Of a stretch of 64,000 nt of DNA, positions 23,861-35,605 are shown one piece after another. Source of the stretch: Mallotus nudiflorus. Lineage: Eukaryota > Streptophyta > Magnoliopsida > Malpighiales > Euphorbiaceae. The stretch lies in assembly GCA_947683625.1 (NCBI GenBank), contig CANTUR010000629.1, positions 338,501-402,500 on the forward strand, read 5' to 3'. The notes under the pieces were generated by a model that saw only the letters and a program-made list of their open reading frames with translations, made no database searches and was not told where the DNA came from. The position numbers and the translations under genes were made by a program. How positions within the stretch are numbered: position 1 is the stretch's first letter; each line of letters begins with the position of its first letter.

Positions 23861-24159
23861 AACAAAGGATTTAAAGAGTGACAAAAAGAAAAGAAGAAAA
23901 AAAGAGAATTCGAAAGAAAAGTGAAAGTGACTTTGAAAAGAGGAAAAGGAATTTATATGTAAAAAGCAGAAGGGTAAAAGAGGAAGACTGGTTAAAAAGG
24001 AGAGAAAGGAAAGGGTAAAGCCCATTCGATGAAGAAAATACAAAGGCCCATCAGAAATATATTCCTAAAAAAAAAAGAAGTTATTTTACCTCATGTAGTG
24101 TGCCCCAAAATTAATGATTGGAGAATCAAAAGTGTTCTTATCAGAGTTCAAATTGACAA

Positions 24160-24546
24160 AAGAAGCATTTGGTTAGGTTTGAATCCCCAAAGTGCGTGGT
24201 AGGAAAAGCATTTAATCAAGTTTGAATCCCCAAAGTGCATGATAGAGAAAGCGTCTAGTCAGGTTTGAATCCTCAAAGTGCATGACAGAGAAAGAGTTTA
24301 GTCAGGTTTGAATCCCTAAGGTGTGTAGCAAAAAGAGTGTCTGGTCATGTTTAAATCCCCAAAGTGCGCGATAGAGAAAGCATCTGGTTGAGTTTGAACC
24401 CTTGAAATGCGAATCAAAAGGAGTGTCTGGTCAGGTTTGAATCCCCAAAGAGCATTCATTTGTAAAATAGCAGCTTGTCGGGTTTGAATCCCTAAAGTGC
24501 ATGTCGCAGGAGGTGTCTGGTCAAGTTTGAATCCCAAAAGTGCATC
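24160..24546. repeat. Minisatellite array, about 43-base unit, nine copies
   Basis: Nine imperfect units, each with a GGTCAGGTTTGAATCCCC-like core followed by AAAGTGCATG and a variable GATAGAGAAAG part. It lies in the 3' untranslated part of the Tat element. Units are diverged, with no constant repeat and unique spacers as in CRISPR. Confidence 0.88.
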
Positions 24547-24554
24547 TTCCTTTA

Positions 24555-25193
24555 CTGAGTGACTCTTGGATCAGGAAAACCCAAGTTTTATGACAAACTA
24601 TAATGAGTAACTGAACAAGCTAGGAAAACCTAAGGAACACGGTTACATTTTCATCTCTTTTATTGAGTGACTCTTAGGCTAAGAAAAATCAAGTTTTATG
24701 ATAAACTATAATAAGTAATTGATCAGGCCACGAAAACTTGAGGAACATGGTTATATTTTCATCTCCTTTATTAAGTGACTCTTGGGCTAGGAAAACCTGA
24801 GTTTTATGCCAAACTATAATGAGTGGCTGATCGCACCAGGAAAACTTGAAGATCACAGTCACATTTTCATCTCTCTATTGAGTGACTTCTCGAGCCAGGA
24901 AAACTCGAGAATCATGCCAAACTATAATGAGTGGCTGATCAGGCTAGGAAAACCTAAGGATCACGGTCACGTTTTCATCTCTTTATATTGAGTGACTACT
25001 CTAACTAGGAAAACTTGGGAATCATGCCAAACTATAATGAGTGGCTGATCAGGCTAGGAAAAATTGAGGATCACAGTCACATTTTCATCTTTTTTACTGA
25101 GTAACTTCTTGAGCCATGAAAACTTAGGAATCATGCCAAATTATAATGAGCGGCTGATCGAGCTAGGAAAACTTGAGGATCACGGTCACATTT
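24555..25193. repeat. Minisatellite array, about 107-base unit, six copies
   Basis: Six units starting near 24555, 24661, 24768, 24876, 24985 and 25096. Each contains TGAGTGACT, then AGGAAAAC, GCCAAACTATAATGAGTGGC, a second AGGAAAAC and CACGGTCACATTTTCATC. The repeated AGGAAAACCTGA box suggests the unit grew from a half unit. Such arrays before the 3' LTR are typical of the Tat lineage. Confidence 0.9.
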
Positions 25194-25341
25194 TAAATAA
25201 AAGTTCAAGCTCTCGAGTTTGAATTCTCGAGGCTGATGGCTTGAGTAAAGCTCAAAAGTCAGGTATGTCGTTCTTACCCTTTACTATTTCGTGTGCATGT
25301 TGCTTTTTTGAAAAATTATTTTCAAAAAATTCAGTTTTTTT

Positions 25342-25360
25342 AAAAAGTAAAGGGGTAAAC
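25342..25360 (+). other. Polypurine tract of Tat element
   Basis: AAAAAGTAAAGGGGTAAAC lies directly before the 3' LTR start TGTGGATACC, as expected for the plus-strand primer. Confidence 0.82.
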
Positions 25361-27284
25361 TGTGGATACCTTCAATTTGATTGGCCCATAATAAAAGCTT
25401 AATAATGAGAGAGTACGAGTTTGAAATGCAGGGGAAGCCCAAAACTTCTCTAAAATAGACTCGAAAGCCCAAAACACCAAATCCAAGCCCAAAACACCAA
25501 GCCTAAGCCTCAAAAGGCCAAGCACATTGCCTTTTGGCCTAAAGGCCTAGACCTGGCCTGGGTGAAGAGGCAATCGCCTCAATGAAGAGGCGTTATCGCT
25601 TTACCTTAGGCATCGGTGAGGTGATGCTTCATCAAAGAGGCAGTGTCTCTTCACAGCCACCCTCTGCACTATTAAAAGTAGTAGTTCAGACCTACTTGCC
25701 TTAGATTTAAGAAATTTTTGGATGCCAAAGAAAGAGAAAAAGGCAGGAAAAAGAGAGAGAACATCATAGGAAATGATAAAAAGCATAGAGGAGAGGGTGA
25801 GAGTGGTTTGGTTGGGAATTGGAAAGGAAAAAGGGGAGAGGCTTTAAAAGAGAGAGTGTGGGAGTACTTTTGGACTTTATTGGACCTAAACATTTGGTTT
25901 GGAAAAAAGGAGAGAAAAATATAGAGAAAAGAGAGAAGAAAAAAAGGAAGAGAAGAAGAAGTAGAAGTAGACTTGGGGAGCTAAATGACTTTATTTCCTT
26001 AAGAAGGAGTGAGATTTTCTTGCATTCAGGGGACTCAAATCAATCAACCAAGCTCTGAGGGCTTAGGTAAGAGCATCAACTCGTCAAAATCAGTGAGATT
26101 CCTTATTTTCAAGTTTTAAGATATTTATTTCATTAAAAGCTTAAACTTATTAATTTCTTTTTTGTTGTCTTAAGTTTTGTTGCCTATTTAAGGTCATATG
26201 GAAGTGTGAATATATGAAAGATTGAGTATTGTTTGTTAATATTTGTATAATTGTATCAGTCTTTATTTATTTGCATGAATATCGAGTTTCTTAGAATCTA
26301 AGAAAAGTAGCCTATCTCTGTCTTTGTTGAAGAGAAGAGACATCGCGCCTTCGTGTTGCAATGATGTAAAATCGCCTCCTGGTCAGGAGGCGAAGAGACG
26401 TCATCGCTTGGTCAGGGTCCTACACAATTCTGTTTTGTGTTTTGATGTTCATTTGTATATTTTGCATGATTCTTATGGTTGTTTTGTCATATATATTGAC
26501 TTTATACATGATTACTATGATGTTTAATATTATTATTTTATAATATTATTGTGTTATTTGTGGACTATTTTGTGATTTTATTTCTATTTCCTATGAATAT
26601 TATTTGTTGATTATTTTTGTAAGATAACATTGTTGTTTTGTGAGAAAGGATTAACTTGTGTTTATTGTAGGAATTACTTGATAATTTTTAATTATCAAAT
26701 AGTTATTCTATTAATTAGTTCTTGAAAGGTTTTATTTGTATAAATAATTAGTTTAGTTTTAGTTTACGTATGGTTTATTTTCTGTTTATTTTACATTTTT
26801 TTTTTGAACAAAGCATTGTAATCCTTAATTCTTTTCCCTAATTATTTGGAATGTATGGTTATAAATTATTATTATTATTTTTATTTGTGATGTATGTTAG
26901 GCTCTAAGAATGAAAATGGGACTAATGTGCAAACTCATATTAAAATATAAAATAAAAAATGATTGCAATCCTCGTTAAAATAAGAAAATAATTTAATAAT
27001 CAAAGGTAATAAAATACAAAACACACATACATGGAGGGCAATCGCAAGGTTTGGTGGGCATTCCAAAAGCCCATACTCAGTTTCCAAACTCAATATCTAA
27101 TAACGGTTTCTAGGAACCTCTGTGGAATCCAATTGTTGAACAATGTATCCTGACTTTTATCTGAGTGGAGACTCCATCTCTATTTTGGGCTCCAAGCCCA
27201 TTTTGTATTCCCTTGTGGGCCCTGAATTCACACAGTATTGTAGTTGTCAAACATTTGGGTGCACACTTAATCCCACCACCTACA
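25361..27284 (+). repeat. 3' LTR of Tat element
   Basis: 1924 bases, uninterrupted, TG to CA. It shows the empty site of the nested insertion near 26820 and keeps the palindromes (about 25563-25655) and the CGCCTCC hairpin (about 26373). Purine-rich reading frames at 25718-26058 are low complexity and equivalent to those in the 5' LTR. Confidence 0.9.
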
Positions 27285-27289
27285 ATTAT
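27285..27289. repeat. Target site duplication ATTAT (right)
   Basis: Exact partner of 250-254; host sequence resumes with AAGACTCAATAATATG, which follows on from position 254 when compared with the uninterrupted minus-strand copy near 36440-36480. Confidence 0.9.
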
Positions 27290-27565
27290 AAGACTCAATA
27301 ATATGTTTTGAAGTAAAAAATAAAGAATATAAGATATTCAAATAATAAAAATTAAAATAAATATAATTAGAAATTTAAAAGGTCATAAAAATATATATAA
27401 AAAAATTAATGCTGATTAATATTTTGTAAAATGAATAAAATAAAATATAAAAATTTGAAAAATGGTTAGAAGTATCTTAACTTTACTATCTTTTATATTG
27501 TAACTAATTTCAGCATTGAAGTATCAAAATATGCTTAAAAAATAATAATAACATTGTATTGTCAG
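27290..27565 (+). other. Lectin-locus intron, right piece
   Basis: Continues the intron of 1-254. It ends in an acceptor (TTGTATTGTCAG, AG at 27564-27565) directly before the lectin exon. The sequence TGTTTTGAAGTAAAAAATAA is shared with the minus-strand copy near 36450. Confidence 0.7.
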
Positions 27566-27850
27566 GATGAGGTAATGCTTGATTACTCAAATGAGTATCT
27601 TATTGAAGTTAATGAAACCTATGGTGATTATTTTAATAATACTATGCTTCTTTGACTTACACTCAAAAGCAATGAAAAAAATTATGGATCATTCGGTGAT
27701 GCTACAAAAGGAACATATTTTTCTTCTTTACATAGCATTGATGGAGGAAATTACAAGATTGTTGGGTTTCATGGCAAGAGTTATAAGTATTTGAATTCAA
27801 TTGTTTTGTATTTACAGCCAATGAGGATTAGAAAAGCTATCAGCAAATAA
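27566..27850 (+). pseudogene. Jacalin-related lectin, terminal exon
   Basis: Frame from the acceptor to TAA at 27848: 94 codons with one internal TGA (codon 30). It reads LDYSNEYLIEVNETYGDYF, then LTLKSNEKNYGSFGDATKG, TYFSSLHSIDGGNYKIVGF and HGKSYKYLNSIVLYLQP. This is the C-terminal two thirds of a jacalin-like (beta-prism, mannose- or galactose-binding) domain; the family pattern is EYxxxVxGxYG, LxFxTNxxxYGPxG and GxxFxxP...KIVGFHGRSGxxLDAIGVYL. The first exon with the GxGG loop is not in the window. The exon is preceded by a retrotransposon-split intron. Stop and context argue for a pseudogene, though only one stop is present. Confidence 0.85.
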
Positions 27851-28431
27851 AAGTTGATATAAAAATGTACTCCTTATATTGTTAATTATTAACAGGAATT
27901 TAATGTTTATCTGTGAAAAAAGATGCCCAAATAATGGGAAAAAAAATATTAAAATAGCAAAGTTTTTTTTTTCAAAGACAATCAACTTGCCAAACGGGAA
28001 AGCTTTTAGGATATAAAGAAATCAAGGACATGGACCATCTAATATGTGCTTCTTTCGCAATTTAATAATTTTTTTACCTACTCTATACAGAGAACAATTA
28101 TATAAAATTTCAAAATATAACCAAACACTAATGGAAATAAACAAATATCATTGCTGAAAAACAAGTGTTGCCGTTGGGTACACAAATTAACCCGCTGCAT
28201 TAATGAATAATAATTTGGGATAGGAGCACTAGAAAGTTCTATAAATTTTTACTTGTGATGATTGAATTTCAAAAGAAAATTTATTAATAAATAAATATTG
28301 TAAATTTTAAAAATTATCTCCATCAGTGATCCTTGAGTTAAAAATTATGTTATATAATTTTTAAAAATATTTAAGGTTTAAAACACTAAAATTAAGGTGT
28401 TGATTAATGAAAAATTTCATTAATTCAATAT
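27851..28431. other. Downstream of lectin exon, no gene seen
   Basis: AT-rich. 27851-28158 stays alignable with the reverse complement of 35907-35620, including TTGCCAAACGGGAAAGCTTT, so it is the 3' flank of the duplicated lectin gene. The rest shows nothing recognisable. Confidence 0.6.
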
Positions 28432-28768
28432 CTATTTGTTTGCGAAAAATATTTTTCTTTCGAAAAAATAGTTTTTAAAAATAATATTTTCCAAGGAAAG
28501 TATTTTCTTATATTTGGTTGCAACACTAAAAAAGACAATAAATGATGAGAGAAGATATTAAAAATAAAAAAGAAGACAATAAATGAGAAGATAAGACATT
28601 GAAAAAATGTTTTGAAAAATTTTTTCCTATCCTTAAAATGGAAAATCATTTTTTCTTGTTTTGAAGTAATTTTCTTTTGACTGATATATTATTTTCCTTT
28701 GACTTATATTTTCTAGATAATGCAAACACTGAAAAATATGAAAAAATATTTTTTGTAAACAAATATAG
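28432..28768. mobile_element. MITE, 337 bases, with about 26-base terminal inverted repeats
   Basis: The left end CTATTTGTTTGCGAAAAATA and the reverse complement of the right end, CTATATTTGTTTACAAAAAA, match over about 26 bases. It is AT-rich with no coding capacity and further inner inverted GGAAA/TTTCC pieces. Superfamily not certain (hAT-like by appearance). Confidence 0.7.
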
Positions 28769-29044
28769 CCTCAATGACAAAACTAATGGTATTAAAAAAT
28801 TTTCTTTTAAAATATAATTATAAAAACAAAAAAAATTCTAAATTTATCATGAAAACAAAAATAAAAAAGATTAAAGTGAATAAAGGTATTTTGAAAAAAC
28901 CTTATATCAATATTTTATATTATATTTAGATCTTTAAAATAAAATTGAATATAAATAATACAATTTGAAGGATAATATATATATATATATATATATATAT
29001 GAAAATGAATAATAAGTATGCCCAAACAAACAACTTAATGCTCA

Positions 29045-30384
29045 CACTACAACAAATTAACTTATTTGTGACATTAAAAATCATCACCAATATTAAAATA
29101 TTGTCACAACAAATTAATTGTGACAATAAAAAATTGTCACTGAGCTATCACGAAATTGTCAAGTAATACTCCATTACAAAAAGTATTTATAAATTGTATC
29201 AATAAAAAATTGTTACAAATAAATTTTTTTTTTTATGATAAAAAAATTTACTCTGACAAAAATTACTGTTGTGACAACATATATTGTAACAATTTAAATT
29301 AAAATTTTCACATAACATACTATTTTGTCACAACTACAATGATATTTTTCATGACAATCTAATATGTTAGTTACAAAAAGTACAAATAGTGACATTATTT
29401 ATTGTCACATTAATTATACTAATTATTCAATACTATATTAGTGACAATTAATTTTGTCACTTTAAAAATTTTTTAATTCTTAATTTATTTTTATTATCAC
29501 CAACATCCTTTAAATTTTAACTATTTTCAATTTTAATATAATATTTATCTAAAATTTTAAATTTTAATATTTAAAAACTTTCAATTTTTTTTTATTTTGA
29601 TAGTTATTACAGCTACCATTAAAAAAAAAAAAGAAGATAACTTGATAATTGTTTAGTTACACCAATTTATAGAGAAAAGTACCATTCTTGTTTACTTACT
29701 AAAAATGTGGGATTTAAGTTAGTATAAAAGTTTAAATTTAATCAGTGATAAAAAAATTTTAATTGTAACAAAAAGTGTTTTAAATATATATTAGTGATAG
29801 TTGATTATTGTCACCTAATATAAAATTAAATTTTGCTTAAACTTGAAAAATTTAACTCAGTAACATGAAAAGATAACACAGACTATTACTTTTTAACAAG
29901 AAAAGTGACAAAAAAAAATTATATTTTGTGATAATATAATATTAAACTGACATAAATATTAAAATTTATTCGTTATGATTTTTAACTTGTAACAAAAAAT
30001 CCATTATATATATTTTGGCGACAACTAAAATTCGTCACTTATAAACTGACAATTTTAGTAACAATATTAAATAATATATCTTTTACGTGGTAAATTAAAC
30101 TTGTCATGAAAATATTTTTTATTACATTTAAAATTATTGTCACAAAAAAATTCTACTTTTAATTTTATAATAATAATTAGTCATATTATTGTGATAAATT
30201 GTAAGAAAATTTTAATATATTCGTGACAATTTAATAAATTATCATATATTATTCATTGATAAATTAATAAATTAAATATTGTGACATATCAAAAAAATTA
30301 TTATTACTTATTGAATTTTTTGATAACAATAAATTTTGTGACCATAAAATATAGTCACTAATGAGTGAATTTGTTGATAGCAGC
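29045..30384. mobile_element. CACTA-like non-autonomous DNA element
   Basis: The left end is CACTACAACAAATTAACTTA. The right end (GAATTTGTTGATAG) matches its complement roughly. Between them many copies of GTGACAAT, TTGTGAC and ATTGTCAC occur in both directions, denser toward the ends, like the subterminal transposase-binding repeats of En/Spm (CACTA) elements. There is no transposase. The site without the element is seen in reverse at about 42805-42890, where the flanks AACAACTTA...AATGCTCA and AGCAGTAAATAAGAC lie about 10 bases apart. The exact right end and TSD are unclear. Confidence 0.72.
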
Positions 30385-30630
30385 AAATAAGACAAAAACA
30401 GAACCGTAATGCAAACATTTTGATACTTGTGGTGGACACATGTGCTTGCATATAAGTTCACTCTCAACTTTGCTAGCCACCTCTTCCATCACTACGTCTG
30501 ATTATATTCATCAAAGCCACATATCTAAGAAGAGGTACATTTTGATAAGAGAGTACATTTATTTTTTCTCTGGAATGAATGAGTAGATGATGGAAATTAT
30601 ATCCCTGTCTTTTCATCTCCAATATAATAG
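30385..30630 (+). promoter_or_regulatory. Promoter and leader copy of a lectin-cluster gene (+)
   Basis: Matches the reverse complement of 42840-42565. It has a TATA-like box CATATAAGTT at 30449-30458, a GACACATGTG stretch just upstream, and an ATGATGGAAAT start-like site near 30590. The other copy lies upstream of, and on the same strand as, a lectin exon, so I infer a lectin-gene promoter. Here no lectin exon follows; a LINE follows instead. A CACTA-like element lies directly upstream. Confidence 0.5.
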
Positions 30631-30673
30631 GGAAAGGTCCAATTTGGAACCTAAGTTTTTGACATAGGAGCAT

Positions 30674-30971
30674 ATTGAACCCTATTCTACTTTTCCTAAT
30701 TAGAACTTTTGTTTTAAAAATTTAGATATATTAGATATTTACTAAGTACAATAAAATTCTATAATTTTTTTAGTACAATTAAATCCTATCAATTAATAAA
30801 AATAACAAATACTAACGAGTAAATTGAACCCTATTCTACTTTTCCTAATTAGAACTTTTGTTTTAAAAATTTAGATATATTAGATATTTACTAAGTACAA
30901 TAAAATTCTATAATTTTTTTAGTACAATTAAATCCTATCAATTAATAAAAATAACAAATACTAATGAGTAA
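30674..30971. repeat. 149-base tandem duplication, nearly identical
   Basis: 30674-30822 and 30823-30971 are the same apart from about one base (AACGAG against AATGAG). It is non-coding. Near identity next to heavily decayed neighbours means a recent duplication or an assembly artefact. Confidence 0.9.
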
Positions 30972-31319
30972 AATTGATAACATATATATATATATCTAAT
31001 TTTTTCTTAAATTTTTAAAAATTTAAAAATTAAGTGATATAAATTTCAAAAAAATGACAAAATTTATTTTTTAACGAAAATAGCACATTGATAATTGACT
31101 TAAAATTTAATTTTAATTGTTGAATAAAAATTTTTAAATTTTATTCATTAGTTTAAAATTTAAATCTACACAATAAATTTTAACCCTATACAATAATTGA
31201 TGAATAAAAAAATTTTATTCAACTATTATCAATTATCAATTATCTTTATGAACTAATAGGAATAAGGTCGCTTTGATAATAGTTGTAAAAAAGGGTAACT
31301 AAAAAACCTGATAAAATTA
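30972..31319. other. AT-rich stretch, no gene seen
   Basis: Includes a short (AT)n run near 30982 and low-complexity A/T sequence. No coding or structural signal. Confidence 0.6.
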
Positions 31320-34300
31320 ACTTACGAAGACTTTCTTCTGGAATTGTTGTTGCATGGGTAATTATAATGCCAACGCATTTTTTATTCTTTTTGTCAATAA
31401 TATTCTCTTGATTATGTCTGTTTGATGAAACTTATAGTGGATCTTTCTTCTATTCCTCAATCTTATTGGGACATATTGGATTTTACTTTGGTTGGTAATA
31501 ATGTTCTAACAATGCCTTATATTTGGTTCTGGGTAAATGAGGATTTCCTGCTCCATCTTTAATTCATGTTTATTATCAACATATTACCTTGGTTATTAAC
31601 TTCGCTAATGCTTTGCAAAGAATTACTTTTGTTTATGGCAATGTTTGGAGCAATCACCGAATGGAACTTTAGGCAGATCTCTACAACCTTTCCACTAGTT
31701 TCTTTTTGAGTTGTTGTGCTATTGGTTATTTTAATGTTGTTCTTAGTGCACATGAGAAAACTGGTAGAGCTCCAACTTCAGGTCCATGTAGAGATTTCAT
31801 GGATGATTTTCTTCCATCTGATATTACTTCACATGGTGCCATTTTCACTTGGAGTAATGGATGACATGGTGACAATAGACTTGAATGTTGATTGGATAGA
31901 ACTTTGGTAATCTTGAAATTTTCAATTTTTGGAATGAGATTTCTTATTCAATTATTCCTCGACATCATTTAGATCACACTCATTTGCTTCTTCATTGTGC
32001 TCATAAGGATATGGTGGTTTCTCGTTTGAGATTCCAAGCTATGTGTGTTACACATCCTAGTCTACAAGATTTTATGTCCAACTCATGGTCAATTCCTATT
32101 TGTAATATTCATCTAATGTAGCTTCTTGGCACTAAACTTAAACGACTTCATTTGGATGTCAAAACTTGGAACTATGATACTTTTAGTCATTTGGATGATA
32201 ACATTAATCGTGCTAGTTCTCTCTTACAAGAGATTTAAACCAAAATCTCCCTTCAAAGGCTTATAGATGATCTTTATAAGTGCAAAATGAATGCTCACAA
32301 AGATTTGGATCTCTGTATTAAACAACAAGAGACTTTCTTTAAAGAAGTAGAATTAAATGGTTGGCAGTTGGAGATCGTAATTCTTCTTTATTTTATCAAC
32401 AGTTTGCCAGGAAAAAACCAAGGCAAGGTATTGATCAACTAAAAGTTGATGGTATTATATTAGTTGATAAGGCTATTATAAAATACCATATAATTGATTT
32501 TTATCAAAAGCTTTTCTAGGCTGATACTTCAATGTCTTCTAATATTCAATTGACAAAGTAGGTGGTTCTTTCTCTGGTTACTGAAGAAGATAATTTAGCT
32601 ATTTTTCACTATCCTTTTAGTGATGAAATTAAAGATATCATTTTTTCATATGGATGCTCAGAGTGCTTTTGGGCCTAATGGTTTTACAATTATTTTCTAT
32701 AAAACTTACTAGGATGTGGTGAAGACTGAGGTATGTGCTGCAATTAGTAGCTTTTTCACTACAAGGTGGTTACTTCAATAATTAATTCAAGTTTTATGAT
32801 TTTAATTTCAAAAGTGGCTGATGCAATTGCTACAGAACAATTTTGCCCTATTGTTCTTAACAATTTTAGCATTAAAATTGTTACTAAAATTCTGGCAGAT
32901 AGCCTTGCTTCTATTGTAACAAGAATTATTTCTTATAACCAATTTGGTTTTCTAAAAAATTGTAATATTTCTAATTGCATTGCTAGTGCTTCTAAAGGAG
33001 TTAATCTCCTTAATAAGGCTTGTTTTGGAGGTAATATGACTATATAAATTGATATTCATAAGACTTTTGATACAGTTGATTGGAATTTTCTTCTAGATGT
33101 TCTAAAGGCTTTTGATTTTTCTTTACAATTCAAAGATTGGATTTTATCTTTATTTTCCTCTTCTAGGCTTTCTATCATGATCAATGTCAAAGTTCAAGGG
33201 TATTTCTCTTATTCTTAAGGTGTCGAACAAGGAGATCCCCTCTCTCATCTTCTTTTTTGTCTTGTTGAAGATTTTCTTGGTAGATTGATAACTTCTAAAG
33301 TTAATCAGGGTAAGATTATTCATATTCTTTATGCTAGGAATTCTTCTTTTCCCACTCCTTATTTATATATGGATGATGTTCTCTTATTGGGAAGGCTTCT
33401 CTTTAAAACATTTTAGCTATTAATAAAGCTTTCAAGATTTATGGGCAAGTTTCAGGTCAAATGGTGAATAGGTTTAAGTTTGAAATTTTCTATGGGGTAG
33501 CTATTAATAATCGACATATTTCCAAAAAGCAGTAGGCTGTAGGTATGAGAAACGGATATTTACCTTTTGTTTATCTACGTGTGACATTGTTTGCAGGTGC
33601 TCCTAAAAGAAAATGGTTGAAGCCTATTACGGAAAAAATCTGTAGCTGATTTACCAAATGGAAAGGTAGTTTGTTGTCTATGGCTGGTTGGTTAACTCTG
33701 ATTTAATCAATTATTACCAGTACGCTGCTTCATTCTTTTGTTATTTATAAATGGCCTTAAACTTTAATTAGTTTTATGGAATGCTGCATGTGTAATTTTT
33801 TATGGTCGGGTTTTACTAATGAAAGGATTCTTGATATAGTTCCTTGGAAAATATCTTGCCTTCCGGTCAAGGAAGGTGGTCTTGGAATTAAGCAGCTCAA
33901 GTTTCTTAATGATGAAATGCTTAATAAAATAACTTGGAAATTGATTAATTCTCATTATTATCCTATGACAGTTCTTTGCAATCGATTTCTCACTCCATCG
34001 GGAGTTCCATGAGATTCTTATTTCCAATTGTCAATTTGGTTTTCTATTAAATGTATTTATTCTACTCTTCGCTCATAGATTAAGTGGGTTATTGGTTCTA
34101 ATAGTAATCTTAAGTTTTAGACTGATGAGTGGATTATTCCTTTAGTAGCTAATTAGCTCGATATTTCAGCTTAGAAGCAAAAGAGATTGGTTGATTCAAT
34201 TTATAGTTTTTTTAATGATAGTTAATAAGTCCCTCTAATTTCTAATGATATGGTTAAAGCCGATATTATTGAAGTTTATCCTATAAAAAATGACTTTGAT

Positions 34301-35605
34301 TTGTGTGTTTGGACGCAGCTTATGGATGGTGTTCATACTGTTAGGAAAATGTATGATCATCTACATTTCTCTCGTCAAGTGTTTCCTTAGCATTGTTCTA
34401 TTTGGAAAGAGTTCTTACCTCCTTTAAGATCCCTCATTTATTAAAGAGTAGTGTTGGGACATCTTCCCATGGATGACAATCTGTGGAAGAAAATAATTTG
34501 CTTTGCCTCTCGCCATGCTTTATGGGTTGCTAATCCATCTAGAAGATGGTGAGCACTTTTTTACATATAATTTTATGAATGCAATCTAGAAGTCTATTTA
34601 AATATTTTTTTTGCAAAAACATTATGGTTTCGGGTTCGTTGTTGGATCTCATTTTGGATGGAATGCGACATACTTTCAGCTTGCAAATAGTAGCCTTATG
34701 GTGTTCTACCATTATTAATGGAGTTTGGGTGATTTGGAAATTAAAGAATACTGTGATTTTTGATTTTGAGGTTCCTAATATTCATAATGCTTTAAGATTA
34801 ACTTGGAGCTCAATCAAAGGGACTATTTTTTCTGTATTGGGAGAATGTTTAATTCAGTTAATGAACTTCATATTCTTAGTATTTTGCAAATTTGAGGGAT
34901 CCTAGGAAATGCTCCAAAGATAGTTTCAGTTACTTGGCAACTCCCACCTTGTGCTTTGATTAAAGTTAATACTAATGGTTTAGCATTGGGATCGCGGGGA
35001 GCAGTAGAATCTGGAGGAATTTATCAAACATCTAGTGGCTTTCCTAGAGGAGCTTTTGCTTTGGGGATTGGTTGCAACTTTGCTTTTGTTGCTGAGCTCC
35101 TCCATGTGGTGATTCATGTAGTAGAGGTAGCTTGGGAAAGAGGTTGGCATTTCTTATGACTAGAGTCACTGTGACTCTGTGTATGTAGTTTATTTGTCTT
35201 AAATTAAGTCAAAGCAAGTTCCTTGGGCGGTTAAACAACAATGGTTTCAATGTGTTCATTATGCTTCTTAAATGACATTGCGTGTCTCATATCTATAGAG
35301 AAGGGAATTTCATTGCAGATTTGCTTGCTAAGCATTGCGTTTCAGCTTCTTCTCATCTTTGGTGGGACTTTGCCCCAAATTTTTGTGATATAACAATATG
35401 TAATGATTATATTAGAAGGGCTAATTATCGGTTTTATTGGTTTCCTTGAGGCTTATGCCTTTGATTTTGAGTGTATGACTTTATTTAATTTTTATTTAAT
35501 TTTTTTTGGACTACACTAAGAATGTGTCAATCTAATTAGGATATTTGGATGCATTTTTTAATTTATAGACTCCAATCTTTTGTTTTAAAAAAAAGCAAAA
35601 TTATT
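31320..35605 (+). mobile_element. L1-type LINE, copy 1
   Basis: A non-LTR retrotransposon with endonuclease, RT, zinc-finger and RNase H regions in that order, ending in an A-rich tail (AAAAAAAA at about 35590). It extends about 200 bases further 5' than copy 2, starting near a TGGAATTGTTGTTGCATGGG stretch like the WNCRG start of plant LINE endonucleases. I could not find flanking target duplications. It is heavily decayed. Confidence 0.85.
31330..35430 (+). pseudogene. LINE ORF2 remnant, copy 1
   Basis: Endonuclease pieces: GAIFTWSNG (31835) and RHHLDHTHLLL (31960, His of the SDH-like triplet kept). RT: NNFSIKIVTKILADSLASIV (32860), NQFGFLKN, FDTVDWNF (33066) and YMDDVLL (33366-33377). Then PWKISCLPVKEGGLGIKQLK (33843), and RNase H at 34956-35370: IKVNTNGLALGSRGAVESGG, where the first catalytic Asp (NTDG) is Asn, then SHIYREGNFIADLLAKH. 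More than twenty stops and several frameshifts. The protein would nick the target and copy its own RNA there. Confidence 0.88.

Larger units (their letters stand above)
255..27284 (+). mobile_element. Tat-lineage Ty3/gypsy retrotransposon carrying a nested element
   Basis: It is bounded by ATTAT duplications and by LTRs starting TG and ending CA. The + strand order is LTR, primer site, leader, gag/protease remnants, RT, RNase H, second RNase H, integrase, long 3' region with antisense genes, tandem repeats, polypurine tract, LTR. The second RNase H between the first RNase H and integrase is the mark of the Tat lineage (Ogre, Retand and relatives). It spans 27.0 kb, or about 16.4 kb without the nested element at 1706-12306. 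All frames carry stops and shifts, so it cannot act on its own. It lies in the intron of a lectin pseudogene. Confidence 0.88.

Noticed and set aside
23642..24043. Whole 133-residue minus-strand frame as one PMD first exon
   Set aside because: Only the part from about 23860 to 23708 reads as conserved protein and ends in a donor site; the Phe/Leu/Ser-rich start looks like untranslated T/C-rich sequence, and the part below 23708 is intron.
24160..25193. Possible CRISPR-like array
   Set aside because: Units are diverged throughout and abut each other, with no constant repeat and unique spacer pattern, and the host is a plant. They are minisatellites.
27579..27794. 71-residue frame starting at an ATG over the lectin exon
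   Set aside because: It is out of frame with the jacalin text that runs from the splice acceptor at 27566.
29045..30384. Regularly spaced GTGAC repeats as an RNA gene or CRISPR
   Set aside because: Repeats occur in both directions at irregular spacing inside CACTA-like ends, as transposase-binding repeats do.
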